A stretch of DNA of 64,000 nucleotides, taken from the NCBI RefSeq assembly GCF_030867095.1, contig NC_081831.1:66292716-66356715 (forward strand), written 5' to 3'. Position numbers and translations under genes: made by a program. Below, piece by piece: positions 26,630-38,649 of this stretch (its first letter is position 1; every line of letters starts with the position of its first letter). This DNA comes from Alligator mississippiensis. Taxonomy: Eukaryota > Chordata > Crocodylia > Alligatoridae. The notes under the pieces are model-generated. The model had not been told where the DNA came from and made no database searches. It saw only the letters and a list, made by a program, of their open reading frames with translations.

Positions 26630-27085
26630 AGGACAAAACATCTCCCCAGTCTGTTCTTGTGCACAGTCCTCAAGAATCAACACTGCAGCGCTTCAGTATT
26701 TCAGCTCTGCAATAGGCAGATCACAGAATGTAAACCAACACTGGACAGGATTAGGAAGAAAAGAGAGTGGAGATCTCTTGAGTCTACCATTTACATGATG
26801 CGAATTTGTCCACTGTTATCCCACTTGAACTAAATGTAGTGTGTTCAACTGTTGTGAATTTAGAGTGTATATATTTATATTTTGCCTTCTAAAAAGATTA
26901 ACTCTCCCTCTTCCCCCCACCCTTAGATATCTGTTCTCAAAAGATTGATCCTGTCTGCTTCATCATTACTGTTTTTAGCAGCTAGTTTTGTCACTTGACT
27001 TGGTTCAGAAACAAAAGGGGACTCCAGACTTTTTTTTGGAGATTGATTGCAGTTGCTGCTAAATAAATGTATGTAAAGCGCTAAT
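26630..27085 (+). other. PGK1: PGK1 3' UTR
   Basis: About 455 bases of AT-rich sequence from the stop to just past the first canonical polyadenylation signal. The exact cleavage site is not visible; 15-25 bases past the AATAAA is assumed. Confidence 0.65.
27062..27067 (+). terminator. PGK1: PGK1 polyadenylation signal AATAAA
   Basis: First AATAAA after the stop codon, followed within 30-45 bases by the U-rich stretch TGTGTCCTTTTCTTC, which fits a downstream element. Another AATAAA at 27380-27385 could serve as a minor distal site. Confidence 0.75.
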
Positions 27086-27089
27086 CCGT

Positions 27090-28770
27090 TATGTGTCCTT
27101 TTCTTCAGACCTGGAATGCCATTCACGTATGAGAATACACACATAACATGATGGTTCATGTTTGGGTTTTTTCTCTTTTGCACCAAGGTAGTCTTCTATT
27201 TGCTCTTTCACTTGGTCCAAGCATTTAGAATGACATGAATCCTAATACCCAAAACTTATTTCCCCAACATGATGCTAATTTTTTGAAGCATTTATTTATG
27301 CCAAAATGTCTGACATAATTTACTTCATCCTAATCTGTCATTTGAAATTTCAGTGTTAGATAAATAGTTGCATCTCTCAAATAAATTGGGTCAGCTAGCT
27401 GGAGAATTGGGTTTACCGACCCAACTTTATATCCATTTTAAAGATCCTAGAAATTCAGAGGGGTCTGGAGTTCAGGCACGTGGAAAATTTTGAACCACTC
27501 TTCTCTGCCTTTCCCACATGCAGTCAACTGAAAATTAAAACAATGCTCAGTGTGGAAAAATGTCTTAAAAGGAAGAGTTAGTGCACACCTTGGGACTTCT
27601 AGGAAATGTAGTTGAACTAAAATGTGACGAGTGCCAGAAACCGTGGCTGGAAGTAAAATATTTTAAAGGGAATAATCTGCTGTAAAATAATCCTTCCCTT
27701 TTAAGTGCTTTTCCAAAACTGGTACATAACAGAATGTTTGCTGAGGAAACTCCTAATGTCTTCCCTCTATAGAAAATTTAGTTACCATATTTCTAAACAC
27801 AGTTTTTCAAAGATGCAAATACAGGGCAGAAGGGGCACATGGAGTCTGGGGGAGGGTGCACACATCCAGGCACCTATCTAGAACGAAGTGCAAATAAGTT
27901 GTAAGCAAACATCCTCTGATCTCTTACCAGCAGTTTCCTAAAGCAATCAAAGGGCTTGTGTGGCCTTTTGCCTCATTTATGTTACAGCATAGCTTAAAGT
28001 GTGAAACATGTCTGTGGACTAGAGATGGTCTAGGAAGATTTTTTTTTTTCCCCTTCTTGGTGTGGATGAAACTATTTTTAACTCCATGTAGGTATAGGGC
28101 TAAAATTATTGTTCAATGTCCCCACACAGATGAAAAGAAACATGACTGGGTTATGAGTCTAAGCAAATTGGCACTTAAGTGCTTATGCCACACTACCAAC
28201 TAATAGTGCTCACTGCTAATTAAACAGTTATTTTCCCTGTCAGTTGTATTGGTTTATGTTCCTCCCCTGCTACCAGTTTGTATAGTGTATTCTGATGTAA
28301 TATGGTCAACTCTTTCAGACTGCTTTGGTTGATGCAAGCCGAGAATGGGACGTCTTACCCACCATAGTTCCCTTTGGGATATCTTCCATGAGTAGGATAG
28401 GTGGTAGGTAGGTCTAGCTAACCTACTGTCATAGAAGTACTTGGCATTCATCAGGCTTGTAAAACAAAGTGCTTCAACACCCATTTGTGCCATGCAACAA
28501 TTCCCAGAATGGAGCCCTGCATCTGCTGTGTTTGCACATTCCCACCATGTTTGTGTTAGAACTTACCCACAATGCACTAGGAAGCTGTCCTGTAGTTGTT
28601 CAGTAGAGATTACAGTGCCTGCAGAACGTGTGCATGAAGAGTGGGCTGAGTTTCCCTTCTTATGGTTTTAAAATGGTGCTATTTTGACTACCTTCATACT
28701 CCTTGGTGGTCTAGGCTCCTTTTCTACTACTCGTGTTTGTGAGCAGCTCCTTTCAGTCTCCTACAAGCAG
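27090..28770. other. Intergenic downstream of PGK1
   Basis: No exon recognised. Two strings resemble the ZNF143-type motif ACTACA-TTCCCAGMATGC: one on the minus strand near 27592-27612 (ACTACATTTCCTAGAAGTCC) and one on the plus strand near 28495-28514 (CAACAATTCCCAGAATGG). Neither lies in a CpG island. Confidence 0.5.
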
Positions 28771-28774
28771 CTCA

Positions 28775-29580
28775 ATCCTGAATCACAGGGAAGTAGGACT
28801 GAAAGGGGCCTCATGAAGTCATCCAGTCCCCTGGTCAAGGTAGGATCATCTCGGACTAAACCACCCTAGCCAAGTGTCCCATCTCACTTCCACTTGAACA
28901 TTTTCAGGATTGGGAAGGCCATGATTTAGCCTATTCCAGTGCTTGACCACCGTAACAGAAAGTGCCTCCTTATCTCCAACCTAAATTTCCTCTGCTGCAG
29001 CTTGAGGCCATTGATCCTTATTCTGGTCCCCTGCAGCCACAGAGAAAAGCCTACTTCCATCCTTTCTGTAATAGCCCTTCAGGTATTTAAAGACTGTTAG
29101 CAAATCCCCTTTCAGTCTCTTCTTCTCCAGATTAAATAACCATTCCTCATAAATTTTGCCTCCCAGGTCCTGACATTTTTGTTGTACTCTTGTGGACTCT
29201 TGCCACGCTGACCATATCCCTCCTGTAGTGCGAGACCCAAATATAGATGCAGGTCTCTAGGAGAGGCCCTCCAGTGCTGCATGGAGTGGACAAATCATTT
29301 GCCTCAATTTGCAAATGATACTGCTGTTGATACAACCCAGGATTTTGGCTTTTTTTGCAACAAGAGCACACTATTGGTTCATATTCAGTTTTTAGTCCAC
29401 TGTAACCCTTCCCTCCAGTACTGCAGCTCAGCCAGTCATTCTCCAGTCTGTATTTGTGCATGCACTTATTCCGTTCCAAGTGCAGGACTTTGCACTTCTG
29501 CTTGTTGAATCTCAGCTGATTGACTGCAGCCCAGTTCCCCAGTCTATCCAGGTCATCCTAGCCCTGCCCCTTCGAGTGTC
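28775..29580 (-). mobile_element. CR1 LINE fragment, older subfamily
   Basis: The + strand reads as reversed CR1 3' region: GGGGCCTCATGAAGTCATCC then AGTCCCCTGG near 28807, AGCACTTTGACCACC-like and CTCTTCTTCTCCAGATTAAA blocks, and CACTTCTGCTTGTTGAATCT near 29490. It is more diverged than the copies at 18411 and 30791, so older. No intact frame. Confidence 0.75.
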
Positions 29581-29759
29581 TGCAGTGTGTGCTAGAACAG
29601 CATTCTAGCATCCTGCTGAATGATGTCTTGGAGGAAAATGGCTGGGAAGATTGAAAGTGAGTTTTCTGTTCAGTCTGTGAGGCAAGACTAACCCTCAGAA
29701 ACAAAACACTAATAAATGGAATACTACCAACATTGCAGGAACATCAATTTCTGGTTTTT

Positions 29760-30217
29760 GGGTGCATCTCCCACAAGCAGAAATGTGTGTTTTCCCCAGG
29801 GACAAATAGTTGTCCCCAGGAAACAACCCTGCATGCATGCTGTGGCACACAGCGAGTTGCCCCAGGTCAGGTAGCAGAGGCTGCGGCCAGCACTTGGGCT
29901 GGCATCAGTAGTCTTACCTGGGGTCCTGGGCACTTCCTAGGGCTGCATCAGCAGTGATCCAGTCATGTGGAGCCTGGCTGGGAGCCAGAGCAAGGCTCTG
30001 GCCAGCTAGGCTCTAGTTTTGGGTGATGCATACTGCTGCCACCCTGCTTTATTCTGGTGCTTTTTTTTTTACACCAAGATTTGCTGGTGTCAAAAAACCC
30101 ACCACACTGCAAATTAACAGTGCGGCAAATGGGTGTGTGTGTGGCATGTGCGATTTGTGGCACTGTAGACGAGTTTGTAGCACTGCAAACCGCATGTGTG
30201 CTCCTTTAGACTCACCC
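29760..30217. mobile_element. Short inverted-repeat DNA element (458 bp) with TTT duplication
   Basis: Starts GGGTGCATCTCCC and ends in the inverse of GGGTGAGTCTAAA (TTTAGACTCACCC). The flanks are TTT (29757-29759) and TTT (30218-30220), which would be a 3-bp target duplication. The interior is noncoding. A 3-bp duplication and short GGGTG termini suggest a PIF/Harbinger-type MITE; a TTT match in T-rich flanks is weak support. Confidence 0.55.
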
Positions 30218-30790
30218 TTTGTGTTTATTTGTAACTCTTATATCGCATCTGGGGTCAGCTCAATCCCAGGCTTAACTTAGAGCAGTGAAAGACTGTTCTG
30301 TATCATACAGGCCCTGATCCTTCCCCTCAACTTTCCCTCTCGGGATCACTGCCAGATAGGAATTGCAAGAGCAAGAGTTCTGGTCACACTACTAATGTAT
30401 TCCTCTACTGGAATCGAGAACAGCTGTGACTGATAACACCAGCACCACCAGCTCCAATTCCAGTTGCATCACTCTTGGGCAGCACAAAGCAGCTAGGAGG
30501 TGGGCAGAAGATATGGCCCCCTAGATAGAAGTTCAGGTTTAAAAGCTTGAGCCTACAGAGCACATCTTGATGCATGTGCCTAATGTTTCATATGTTGAGA
30601 GAGGGGGAGAGAGTGAGTGAGCATGTTATGTGAATAGGCATATTCTTGTCCTCAAATTTCACCTGGTAACAGTGGGATGACAGTTTAAATCCAATAAGAA
30701 TGGGTGTGGCAGAGCTGGTAAAGAAAAGGAGAGAAAGACTTCGTTCACACCCCAACCCGAATCCTTTGAGCACCTTGGACTTGCCAACAT

Positions 30791-31870
30791 AGTTACATAG
30801 TTTCATAGTAGGTAGGGTCGGAAGGGACCTCAGCAGATCATCAAGTCCGACCCCCTGCCATGGGCAGGAAAGGATGCTGGGGTCAAGTGACCCCGGCAAG
30901 GTGATTATCTAGCCTCCTTTTGAAGACCCCCAGGCTAGGAGCTAGCACCACTCCCCTTGGAAGTTGGTTCCAGATCCTGGCCGCCCTGACTGTGAAGTAG
31001 CGCTTCCTGATGTCTAGCCTGAATCTACTCTGTCAGCTTATGGCAGTTATTCCTCATTACTCCTGGTAGTGCTCAGGTGAACAGGGACTCTCCCATTGCC
31101 TGCTGGTCCCCCTTGGCCATTTTGTAGATGGCCACCAGATCTCCTCTCAGCCTTCTCTTGTGGAGGCTGAACAGGTTCAGGTCCTGTAGCCTTCGCTCGT
31201 AGGGCCTGCTTTGCTGCCCCCTGATCATGCGGGTGGCCCTCCTCTGGACCCTCTCCATGTTGTCCACATCCCTCCTGAAGTGCGGCGCCCAGAACTGGAC
31301 ACAGTACTCCAACTGCGGCCTCACCAGTGTTGCATAGAGGGGGAGGATCACTTCCTTCGACCTGCTTGAGATGCATCTCTGGATGCATGACAAGGTGCAG
31401 TTAGCCTTGCTGACTGCGTTCCCACATTGGAGGCTCACGTTCATTTTGGCATCAATAATGACTCCAAGACCCTTTTCTGCCTCTGCGCTGATGAGAAGGG
31501 AGTTCCCCAGCCTGTAGGTATGCTGCTGGTTCTTCCTCCCCAGGTGCAGCACCTTGCACTTGTCAGGATTGAATCCCATTCTGTTCTCATCTGCCCACCC
31601 CTGTAACCTGTCTAGATCTAGTTGCAGGCTGTCCCTCTTCTCCAGCATGCCCACTTCTCCCCACATTTTAGTGTCATCCGTGAATTTGAACAAGGTGCTT
31701 TTCACCCCCTCATCCAAGTCACTAATGAAGATGTTGAACAGCGCAGGTCCGAGGACCGAGCCCTGGGGGATCCCACTTCCCACATCCCTCCAGATCAAAA
31801 AAGACCCATCCACCACCACTCTCTGGGTGTGGCCCTCCAGCCAATTTGCGACCCATCTGACATGCTCAAA
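30791..31870 (-). mobile_element. CR1 LINE, 5'-truncated, RT C-terminal part
   Basis: Minus-strand reading gives RWVANWLEGHTQRVVVDG, GSGIPQGSVLGPALFNIFIS, FTDDTKMWGEV, LHLGRKNQQHTY, YATLVRPQLEYCVQFWAPHF and AIYKMAKGDQQ: a CR1 reverse transcriptase from just before its PQGSVLGP motif to the C-terminus. The catalytic FADD box reads FTDD. The 3' tail ends at about 30800 (ATAGTAGGTAGGGTCGGAAG). One frame is open from 31819 to 31073, so it is among the younger copies, but the 5' two thirds are absent. Confidence 0.92.
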
Positions 31871-34325
31871 CCAGCGCGGAATCAGGATAGCTGGGGTCAG
31901 TACCTCACCCAGACCCAGTTGAACTGGGAAGACTCACAGGGAGAGAGACTGAAGCCAGAGATCCACATTGACGTGAGTCATCGTCCAGAGAAAGGGAAGG
32001 GCCAGATCTCTTCACCTAGTTCTGCACCCAAGCCGGGAGTCAGCTGATCAAGTCTTGGTCGTTTCCTCCATAGGGATCAGAAGCCTAAGCTGTGCAGCCA
32101 AGATCACACCTGATCGGAGCAGAAAGCTGGCAGGAGAGCCCAAGAAGCCCCAGGAACTAAGGCTAGGCAGTGAACAGACACTGAAGCGAGCCAAGCATTG
32201 GACAGGTGAGGAGTAGCTGAACTGCTTACTTTTAATTATCCTTATAAGGGACAGACTCTTGGGTATCCCAGGAACTAAATCTGGCACCTACAGCAACAAG
32301 GCTGGGTGAAGATAGGACTTAAAGTAATTAAATCACCAGAGGTATGAGGCAGGAGTGTAGGGGGCTGGAGGAGCTCTCAAAATTTGGCCCTTAAGATCAG
32401 TTGGCTGGTCCTGAAGGACACAGTGCTGCACGAGACTGGGATCATTCTTGGTACTGTCCCTGCTCAAGGATTGACTGTTCTCAGACCAGACATCACCGCC
32501 TATAAATTTTCCATCAAAGTCATGGCAGGAAAGACTAAGCAAGGGCAGGAGGAGTCTCTCTTGGAGGAGGGAGTGAGCTAAACCTTTCCACAGCCAGAGG
32601 CCAGGAATCACCCAGTCACCAAGACTTACTATCCTTTCACAGGTGGTGACTGTGACACTGACAATGGGCTTTGTACTAGGCAGCAGGGAAAATATACATT
32701 CAGATTGAATTTTTAAATAAATAAATAGAATTGTCTACTGAATCCAGGGAGAAGAATGATAAATAAATTTGAAATAATTAAACTACCATGTTTTTCCTCG
32801 TCCTCAATCTCCCAGGTGCCCAGACCAAGCAGGAGCCATGTAGACATTTGCTGGGCTTGCTTTTAGCTATTATTCATGTTTTGTAGGCTGGGATGCAGAC
32901 CTCCCACAGCAGCACTGCAGAGGTAAAGAAAGGAGCAAGTCTGTGATCCACAGAAAGACGATGGATTTTGAAAATCTAATACTATAAAAACAAATACCCC
33001 ACCAGGATTTATACCAAGTCTTTCTTGTCTGCCGGGTGAGTGAGGCCTAATGACAGCACAATTCATTGGAGTGTCACTCTTGCACTTCTATGTCCTGGAT
33101 TCCCATGGAGTAACAACAAACATTTCTGATGTGGCTGCCTTCTTGGTATTTACAGTGAAAGGTCAGTGTGTGGCCATTAAACACTAAAAACATATTTTTT
33201 CTTCATCAAAGCCACCTCTCGAAAAATCAGTCAAAACTTCAGCGTGGCTGGAACACCCATAAGCAATGATTTTTAGTGTGAGAGCATTTTGTCATCTCAT
33301 TCTTAAAGTTTGTTCAGCACAATTTAAAACGTTTCTGTATCTGTCTAGCTTATCTAATTGCTATAGTATTCAAGCCTGTGAAACTCACTCTCCTGAGAGT
33401 TCTGAAACCTCGCTGTGCCTAGATTTTGATTTGAGATCTTCTTCTATGTAGGCCATCCTACAACAGAGGAAAAGATACCCATGCAGCCTCACCGAAGAAC
33501 AAAATAGAGAAATGGTCCAACATGAGAACATGAAAGATATCCACTTCATTATCAGCATTTAATTACATTGGTAGGTAAGAGGTCCCAGACATTTGAAACT
33601 TTTGGCAAGCCTTATTAGTGTTTTAGCACATAGATATCACTGTAGTTAGATATTTATAAATATCTATAAATATGTAGTTACATATTTATAAATACCTGGA
33701 TTAGGTCCCTTTGATGACAACCTCTTATACTCTGCTGGATTTGTATCAGTTCTAGATGACCCCTGTACACTTCATGATGACATTCCTTTAGATATGAATC
33801 ATCATCCTTTTATGTTTTAATTATATTTATTTAGAATATGCTTGGGAGGAAATGATAGCTCAGTACCATTAAACATGAAATACATATAACTCTATATAAA
33901 TAATCCTATAGAAGATCTGTATTAACGTATGGGGTGCCAAAAAAAGATCACGAGCTGTGGAAGGTATTTTGTGCAGCCTATATTTAACAATAGAAACCAC
34001 CAAACAAAATAAATAAAGAGGAAGAACTGCAGTCCTTGCTGTTGGGAGTTAGCCAATATTTTAAAATAAAAGTCTTGAAAAGGCTACTGTATTATTTTAG
34101 TCTTAGCCTTCGGTGCTGCGTTCACACCAACTTAGAGTGAATTCTTTCATTTATGCTATACCATCAACGAAAAACTAAACCTATGAAAACCATTTAAGTG
34201 TACAAACCAAACTCCATCAGGGCAGAAGTGTCAGCACCTTCCTCCCCGAGTCTCTCTAGAAATGTCCAGCCCATTACAGTGGAAAGAAATGTCCATGTTT
34301 TTATATTTATAAATATATTAGATTA
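31871..34325. other. Intergenic, no gene recognised
   Basis: About 31871-32660 is GC-moderate and looks repeat-like but matches no family I can name. 33600-33700 has nested AT-rich inverted repeats (ATATTTATAAATAT variants). No exon supported. Confidence 0.5.
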
Positions 34326-34328
34326 TTG

Positions 34329-34673
34329 ACATGAAAGGCATGTGCCCCTGGAGGTTGGGGGGGCACGACGACTGCCTGCAGGCGGCAGTGACGGCAGCGG
34401 GGGCATAGCAGTGACAAGCGGGGAGCTCCCTCAGGCAGCCATGGCAGTGTTGGCAGTGGAGCAGACCAGGCGGGGAGGGCGAGCACTGAACAGTGGTCGG
34501 TGACCACCTGCAGACGCTGTTGGCAGCAGTGACCACCTGCAGATGCCACCGGCGGTGTAGGTGGCAAGGTGGGGGGTGGTGAGCGGTGACCGCCCGCAGG
34601 CCCCGCTGGCAGTGTCAGTTGTGCTTCTGTCAGGGGGTGCATGTGCACTTGTGTGCACCCCCTACGCATTGCC
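34329..34673 (+). repeat. GC-rich interspersed repeat, copy C
   Basis: Best-preserved copy: ACATGAA start, GGCATGTGCCCCTGGAGGTT head, a modular interior with GACCACCTGCAGACGC and GACCACCTGCAGATGCC in tandem, and the terminal inverted repeat AGGGGGTGCA (34632-34641) / TGCACCCCCT (34654-34663), then ACGCATTGCC. Confidence 0.7.
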
Positions 34674-34679
34674 AACGGT

Positions 34680-35440
34680 AGGGCATGTCTCTCTGTGTAT
34701 AAAGCACCGTGCAAAGCAATGTCACACTAACAACGAAAGATCACAAGTAGAAGGCTTTCTGCCTGACCTCAGACTAACAGGGCTAAGTACCTGTCTCCAG
34801 TCATGGGTAACATCAGTACTGCATCAACTGTGTGCACACGGGTCACCCGTGACTTGGTTAAGCACCTTTAGAAGTGAGAACCTGACCTGTACAGTCCTTA
34901 CTGTCCTCTGATGAGTCCACCATCAAAGAGGCCAAATATTGTCATCTGCCGGGGCTGTGATATGGGAAGTGTGCAGTTCTTAAAATATCATTAGCCCTGC
35001 ATTACACCTTTAGGAAACTGCAGTGGCAGCAGCCATATTCCAGTCAGCAGGTTATAGAGTAGACAGACATGAGAGCTCACACTGTCCTTTCCCATTTCTC
35101 ACTTTATTTCCCTCCTTAGCGCCTCAAACACGTCCATCATCTGAGGTTTGCTTTAACCAGCAGTTTCTCATCACCAGCACCCCTCCCATTCCCCGGTGCA
35201 ACTACTGCAGGGAATAGGGATGTTACAGGATGGCATTTAAAATCTTGGTCCTTAACATGGATGTAACAGCTGGAAAGGAGCAGAGCCAGCACCAAGGGAG
35301 TTGCCAGCTCCCCAGGAAGACCTAAACAATTGTCTCATGCACCGTGCTTTGGTGACCTCTCTGTTACTCTGACATAAATCATTCCAAGTAATAAGGCTGC
35401 TCTTTGTGCATAAAAACCCCAGCACCTGGTTGTTTTTAAC
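34680..35440. other. Intergenic, nothing recognised
   Basis: No gene, RNA or classifiable repeat seen. Confidence 0.5.
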
Positions 35441-35547
35441 CCATTAGGACCTGGCCCATTTTTGATCCATTAGGACCTGGCCTGGACCCCCGAGCCCCAC
35501 CGCACAGCCAGGGCTGAGATGGAAACAGCTTGTGGTGCAGCTGAGAA

Positions 35548-35566
35548 CTACAGTTCCCAGCAGGCC
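35548..35566 (+). promoter_or_regulatory. ZNF143-type motif candidate
   Basis: ACTACAGTTCCCAGCAGGC matches the ACTACAATTCCCAGMATGC consensus at most positions. A reversed GGGAGTCCTAGT lies about 30 bases downstream. The area is moderately GC-rich, but no first exon could be identified, so this may equally be part of a repeat. Confidence 0.4.
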
Positions 35567-35689
35567 GTGCGGTGCAGGCTCGCACCGAGCTCTTCTGGGA
35601 GTCCTAGTCGGAGCTGCCTGATGAAAGTTAATAACTGAATCTGGGGTAGGCAGTTCCCAGAGCTCCTCGGTGTCTCTCATTGTTATGCT

Positions 35690-36600
35690 GCCTTTGTCAC
35701 CTCCAGGGGAAGAGGCTCAAGATGGATGAATGGGATGCTGCTGGGGCAAGGGCCCATGGGGTAAGGAGCCAGGGCACTGCCCTGTGGGGTGCGGAGGGCA
35801 GGAGAGGGTCTCCCTGATGCTTGGCTGCACTGTACCTGGCTCTGTCCAGCCGCTGCCTTGGCAGACATCCTCTGCCTGCCTGCTGGGCTGATTGCACTGC
35901 TGGTTTGTTATGCATGGGGCATGCTGCGGGCTCAGAGGCAGGGGGAGGCTGCAGGTGCAGCCGGGGAGCAGCCCCCAGCAGCGCAGGGGGAAGGAAGAAG
36001 GCGCTGCCTGGCTCTCTGCTGCTGCCCTTTGAACTACTTTGTGTCCACTCACACAAGGGGAGAGGGCTGGGGATGGTGGATGCAGCCACTCAGTCATTCT
36101 CCTCCCCCTTCTCCCTTTCCCGGGCTTTAATCTCCAAAGCTTTTGCTGAGACAGGAATGTGCTGCTACCTCCCATGGGGAGAAGAAAGCCCTGCTGGTTT
36201 CCTCCCCTCCCCACAGAACCTGGAGTGGGAGTGCGGTGCCCTCCTCCTCACCCCAGACAGAGCAGCCCTGCCCTGCCCTCCCCCTCCATCAGGTCCCCAG
36301 AGAGATATGTGCTTCCCTGCTCCCCCCTGCACAGCCCTGCCCACCTCTTACCCCCTGCATTTCAGAGAGAGCCTTGCCACTTGGTTCCTTTTCTGTCCCT
36401 GCCACCAGAGTCTAGAGGGATGCAGGCTCTCGCCCACTCCTTCCCAGCCTACGTGGCCAGAGAAGAGCCATATTTCCCTCACCATATTTCTCTCCCTGTG
36501 TCCACAGAAAGGCACCCCTGTCCCTCTTGCCCGCTCACCCTCCACACTCACAGCCTAGAGGCCAGAGATAAAAATGGGCTGGGAGCACAGGTGATGCATA
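35690..36600. repeat. C-rich low-complexity block
   Basis: Pyrimidine- and GC-rich sequence (CCCTCCCC, CTGCCC, GGGGGAGGCTGCAG). Open frames on both strands up to 245 codons are overlapping, lack any domain and share one another's codons, so they reflect composition. No splice pattern or homology seen. Confidence 0.5.
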
Positions 36601-36610
36601 GGAAGGGTAC

Positions 36611-36900
36611 AGGGGGGGCACACGCCCCTCCTGAGATTGGCCGCTGCTGACACTGCCGCTGGCATCTGCAGGTGGTCACTGCTCACCAGCCCCCCTCGCT
36701 CACCACCGACACTGCCACAACCACCTGCGGACGGTCCTTGCTCGGCCCGCCCTTGCCACCGATGTCACCACAGCCACCTGCAGGCGGTCCCCACTCGCCA
36801 CTGCCATGCACCTGCCGTTGACACCACCGCCAACACCACCACTGCTGCCTGTGGGCAGTCGCCGTGCTCCCCCAGCCTCAGGAGGCACATGTTGTTCATG
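36611..36900 (-). repeat. GC-rich interspersed repeat, copy D
   Basis: Reverse-orientation member of the family at 822, 4540 and 34329. The reverse complement begins CATGAACAACATGTGCCTCC, then TGAGGCTGGGGGAGCACGG, has the same CCACCTGCAGATGCC modules, and ends with GGGGCGTGTGCCCCCC. The terminal inverted repeat is degraded. Confidence 0.65.
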
Positions 36901-37090
36901 GCTGGGAGGATAGCTCAGTGGCTGAGGCACTGGATCAGGGTCCTGGTAACCTGGGTTCACTACCAGGTTTGTCACAGATTCCTTTTGTGACCTAGGACAA
37001 TTTGCTTCCCTCTCCTCTGTGCCTCCTTAGTTTTTCATCTCTACAGAGGTGATAATCCTTCCCTGCCTCTCAGCAGGACTGTGGACTATT
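36901..37090 (+). mobile_element. MIR-type SINE with tRNA-like head
   Basis: The head GGATAGCTCAGTGGCTGAGG (A-box-like) and a B-box-like GGTTCACTACC are followed by the MIR core (TTGTCACAGATTCC, TGTGACCTAGGACAATTTGC, CTCTGTGCCTCC, then GAGGTGATAATCCTTCCCTG and CCTCTCAG). It is fairly complete for a MIR and abuts the end of the GC-rich repeat. Confidence 0.75.
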
Positions 37091-37257
37091 CATGAACTCT
37101 ACAGTACATGGACAAGAATGGGAGAGTGGAGAAAGTGTTGTCTTGCCTTAAAGCACTGAGCAATACTGAGGTTATGCAGCTCCCCTTTCTTCCTCCATCT
37201 CCCACAGTCCAGATGGAGGATGCATCCTTTTCTCTCCCTCCCCTCTCAAGTCTAAAG

Positions 37258-37440
37258 ATTCACAGAAGTTTAGGGCTGGAAGGGACCTTGTGAGATCATT
37301 AGGTCCAACCCCCTGCTCTAGGCAGGACAAACTGCTGGGGTCAAATAACTCAGCAAGGTGAGCTTCCAGTCTCCTTTTGAAGATCTCCAGGGTAGATACC
37401 TGCACCACCCCCACAGGGAATGTATTTCAGAGAAGGCAGC
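37258..37440 (-). mobile_element. CR1 LINE 3' fragment
   Basis: Reversed CR1 tail: TTCACAGAAGTTTAGGGCTG, GAAGGGACCTTGTGAGATCA, GGTCCAACCCCCTGCTCTAG, continuing to CTTTTGAAGATCTCCAGGG. Truncated soon after. Confidence 0.85.
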
Positions 37441-37570
37441 TGCCCTTCTTTCCTCTTCCTGAGTCCTCCAGAGTCTTTGGGAAGGTGTTAGGTCATCCTA
37501 GTCCTCAAACCCTGTAGCATCTACACCAAGATTCTGCTCGGTTTCTTCAGTCCTTACAAGCCCTTTACAT

Positions 37571-38639
37571 TAGAGGTGCACCAATACATTGATCTAATAT
37601 TGGATTGGCACCAATATAAAGAAAATGGATTGTATTGGAAATCAGGCTGATGCAGCCAATAATGTGGCCAGTAAATGCCCGTGCATGCATGCAGTCGCAG
37701 AGCAGCACGCAGGCAGCTAGGAGTACAGCCCGGCAGCTTGGAGACCTGTGTGCAGCTGGTAAGTCTGTTGTGGTGGACGGGGACAGGGGAGGGAAGGGGT
37801 GTGGGGAGAAGCAGATCAACACCCCAACGGTGATGGAGGGAGGGAGTGGGGCGGGGCAGGGGCAGGAGCAGGGACAGGGTGTGGGATGGAGCTGCAGCTT
37901 GTCCGGGGGATGCAGGGAGGAAGGAGACTCCCACCGTGGTGTGCACCCTGGGAGGGCATGGGGAGTGCGTATGCCCCCGGTTCTGCACGGGGGTGGGAGG
38001 CAAGGTATGCTGTAGCTGTGGGCTGGGGGATGCACCGGGCTCTTCCTGGTTTGTGGGGGCTGTGCTCCCAGTGCATGGAGGCTGTGCTTGGGGCTGTCCT
38101 CGAGGCTGTGCTTAGGATGGGCAGCTGTGGTGCTGGGAGGGGGGTACAGTGAAATTTGGGGTGGCTGCAGCCCCCCATAACTCCCTCCCAGTGTTGCCAC
38201 CACCCACCCCAAGTGCAGCCCTGGCCCAACCCTCCCACCACATGCTGGGAAGAGCCTGGTGTAGCCCCAGCCCACAGCTGCAGCCCTCCCATACAGATCC
38301 AGGGGCACATGACCCCATACCTTTCTGGGGTGCGTGCAGCTGTGGGAGCCACCCCCTACCCTGTGTCTCCCGGATGAGCCATGGCTCCGTCCAGTGCCCC
38401 ACCCCACCCCGGCTGGGTAGTGCCTACCCAAGCCCCTGCCCCACTCCCTCCCTCACTGTGGGGCCTTGATCTGCCCTCCCCCCCACCCCATGTCCCTTCT
38501 CTCCTCCATCCCCATCCATCACAAATGACTTATCAGCTGCATGCAGCTGTATCAGAAATCGGATCAGTATTGGTCAATATGTCTCCTTAAAAATCGGCTA
38601 TTAGTATTGGTCCCCAAAATCTCTATCAGTGCACCCCTA
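37571..38639. mobile_element. hAT-type nonautonomous DNA transposon, 1069 bp
   Basis: Left end TAGAGGTGCACCAATAC; right end is the inverse of TAGGGGTGCACTGATAGAG. Flanks are identical 8-bp copies of CTTTACAT (37563-37570 and 38640-38647), the duplication length of hAT transposases. Subterminal GATTGG/CCAATA-type repeats lie inside both ends (37600-37640 and 38560-38620). The middle (about 37700-38510) is GC-rich and has no transposase. A 288-codon open frame on the minus strand is low-complexity, proline/serine-rich and not domain-bearing. Confidence 0.85.
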
Positions 38640-38649
38640 CTTTACATTC

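Noticed and set aside
27380-27385. AATAAA as the main PGK1 polyadenylation signal
   Set aside because: An earlier AATAAA at 27062 with a U-rich downstream stretch is the better candidate; this one is at most a minor site.
31073-31819. 248-codon open frame taken as a host gene
   Set aside because: It is the C-terminal part of a CR1 reverse transcriptase.
36901-36975. tRNA gene
   Set aside because: The A- and B-box-like motifs continue into a MIR core and no cloverleaf with an acceptor stem can be formed by eye.
37565-38431. 288-codon minus-strand open frame
   Set aside because: It lies within the hAT element's GC-rich interior, is low-complexity, runs across the element's left end into the flank, and overlaps equally long frames on both strands.
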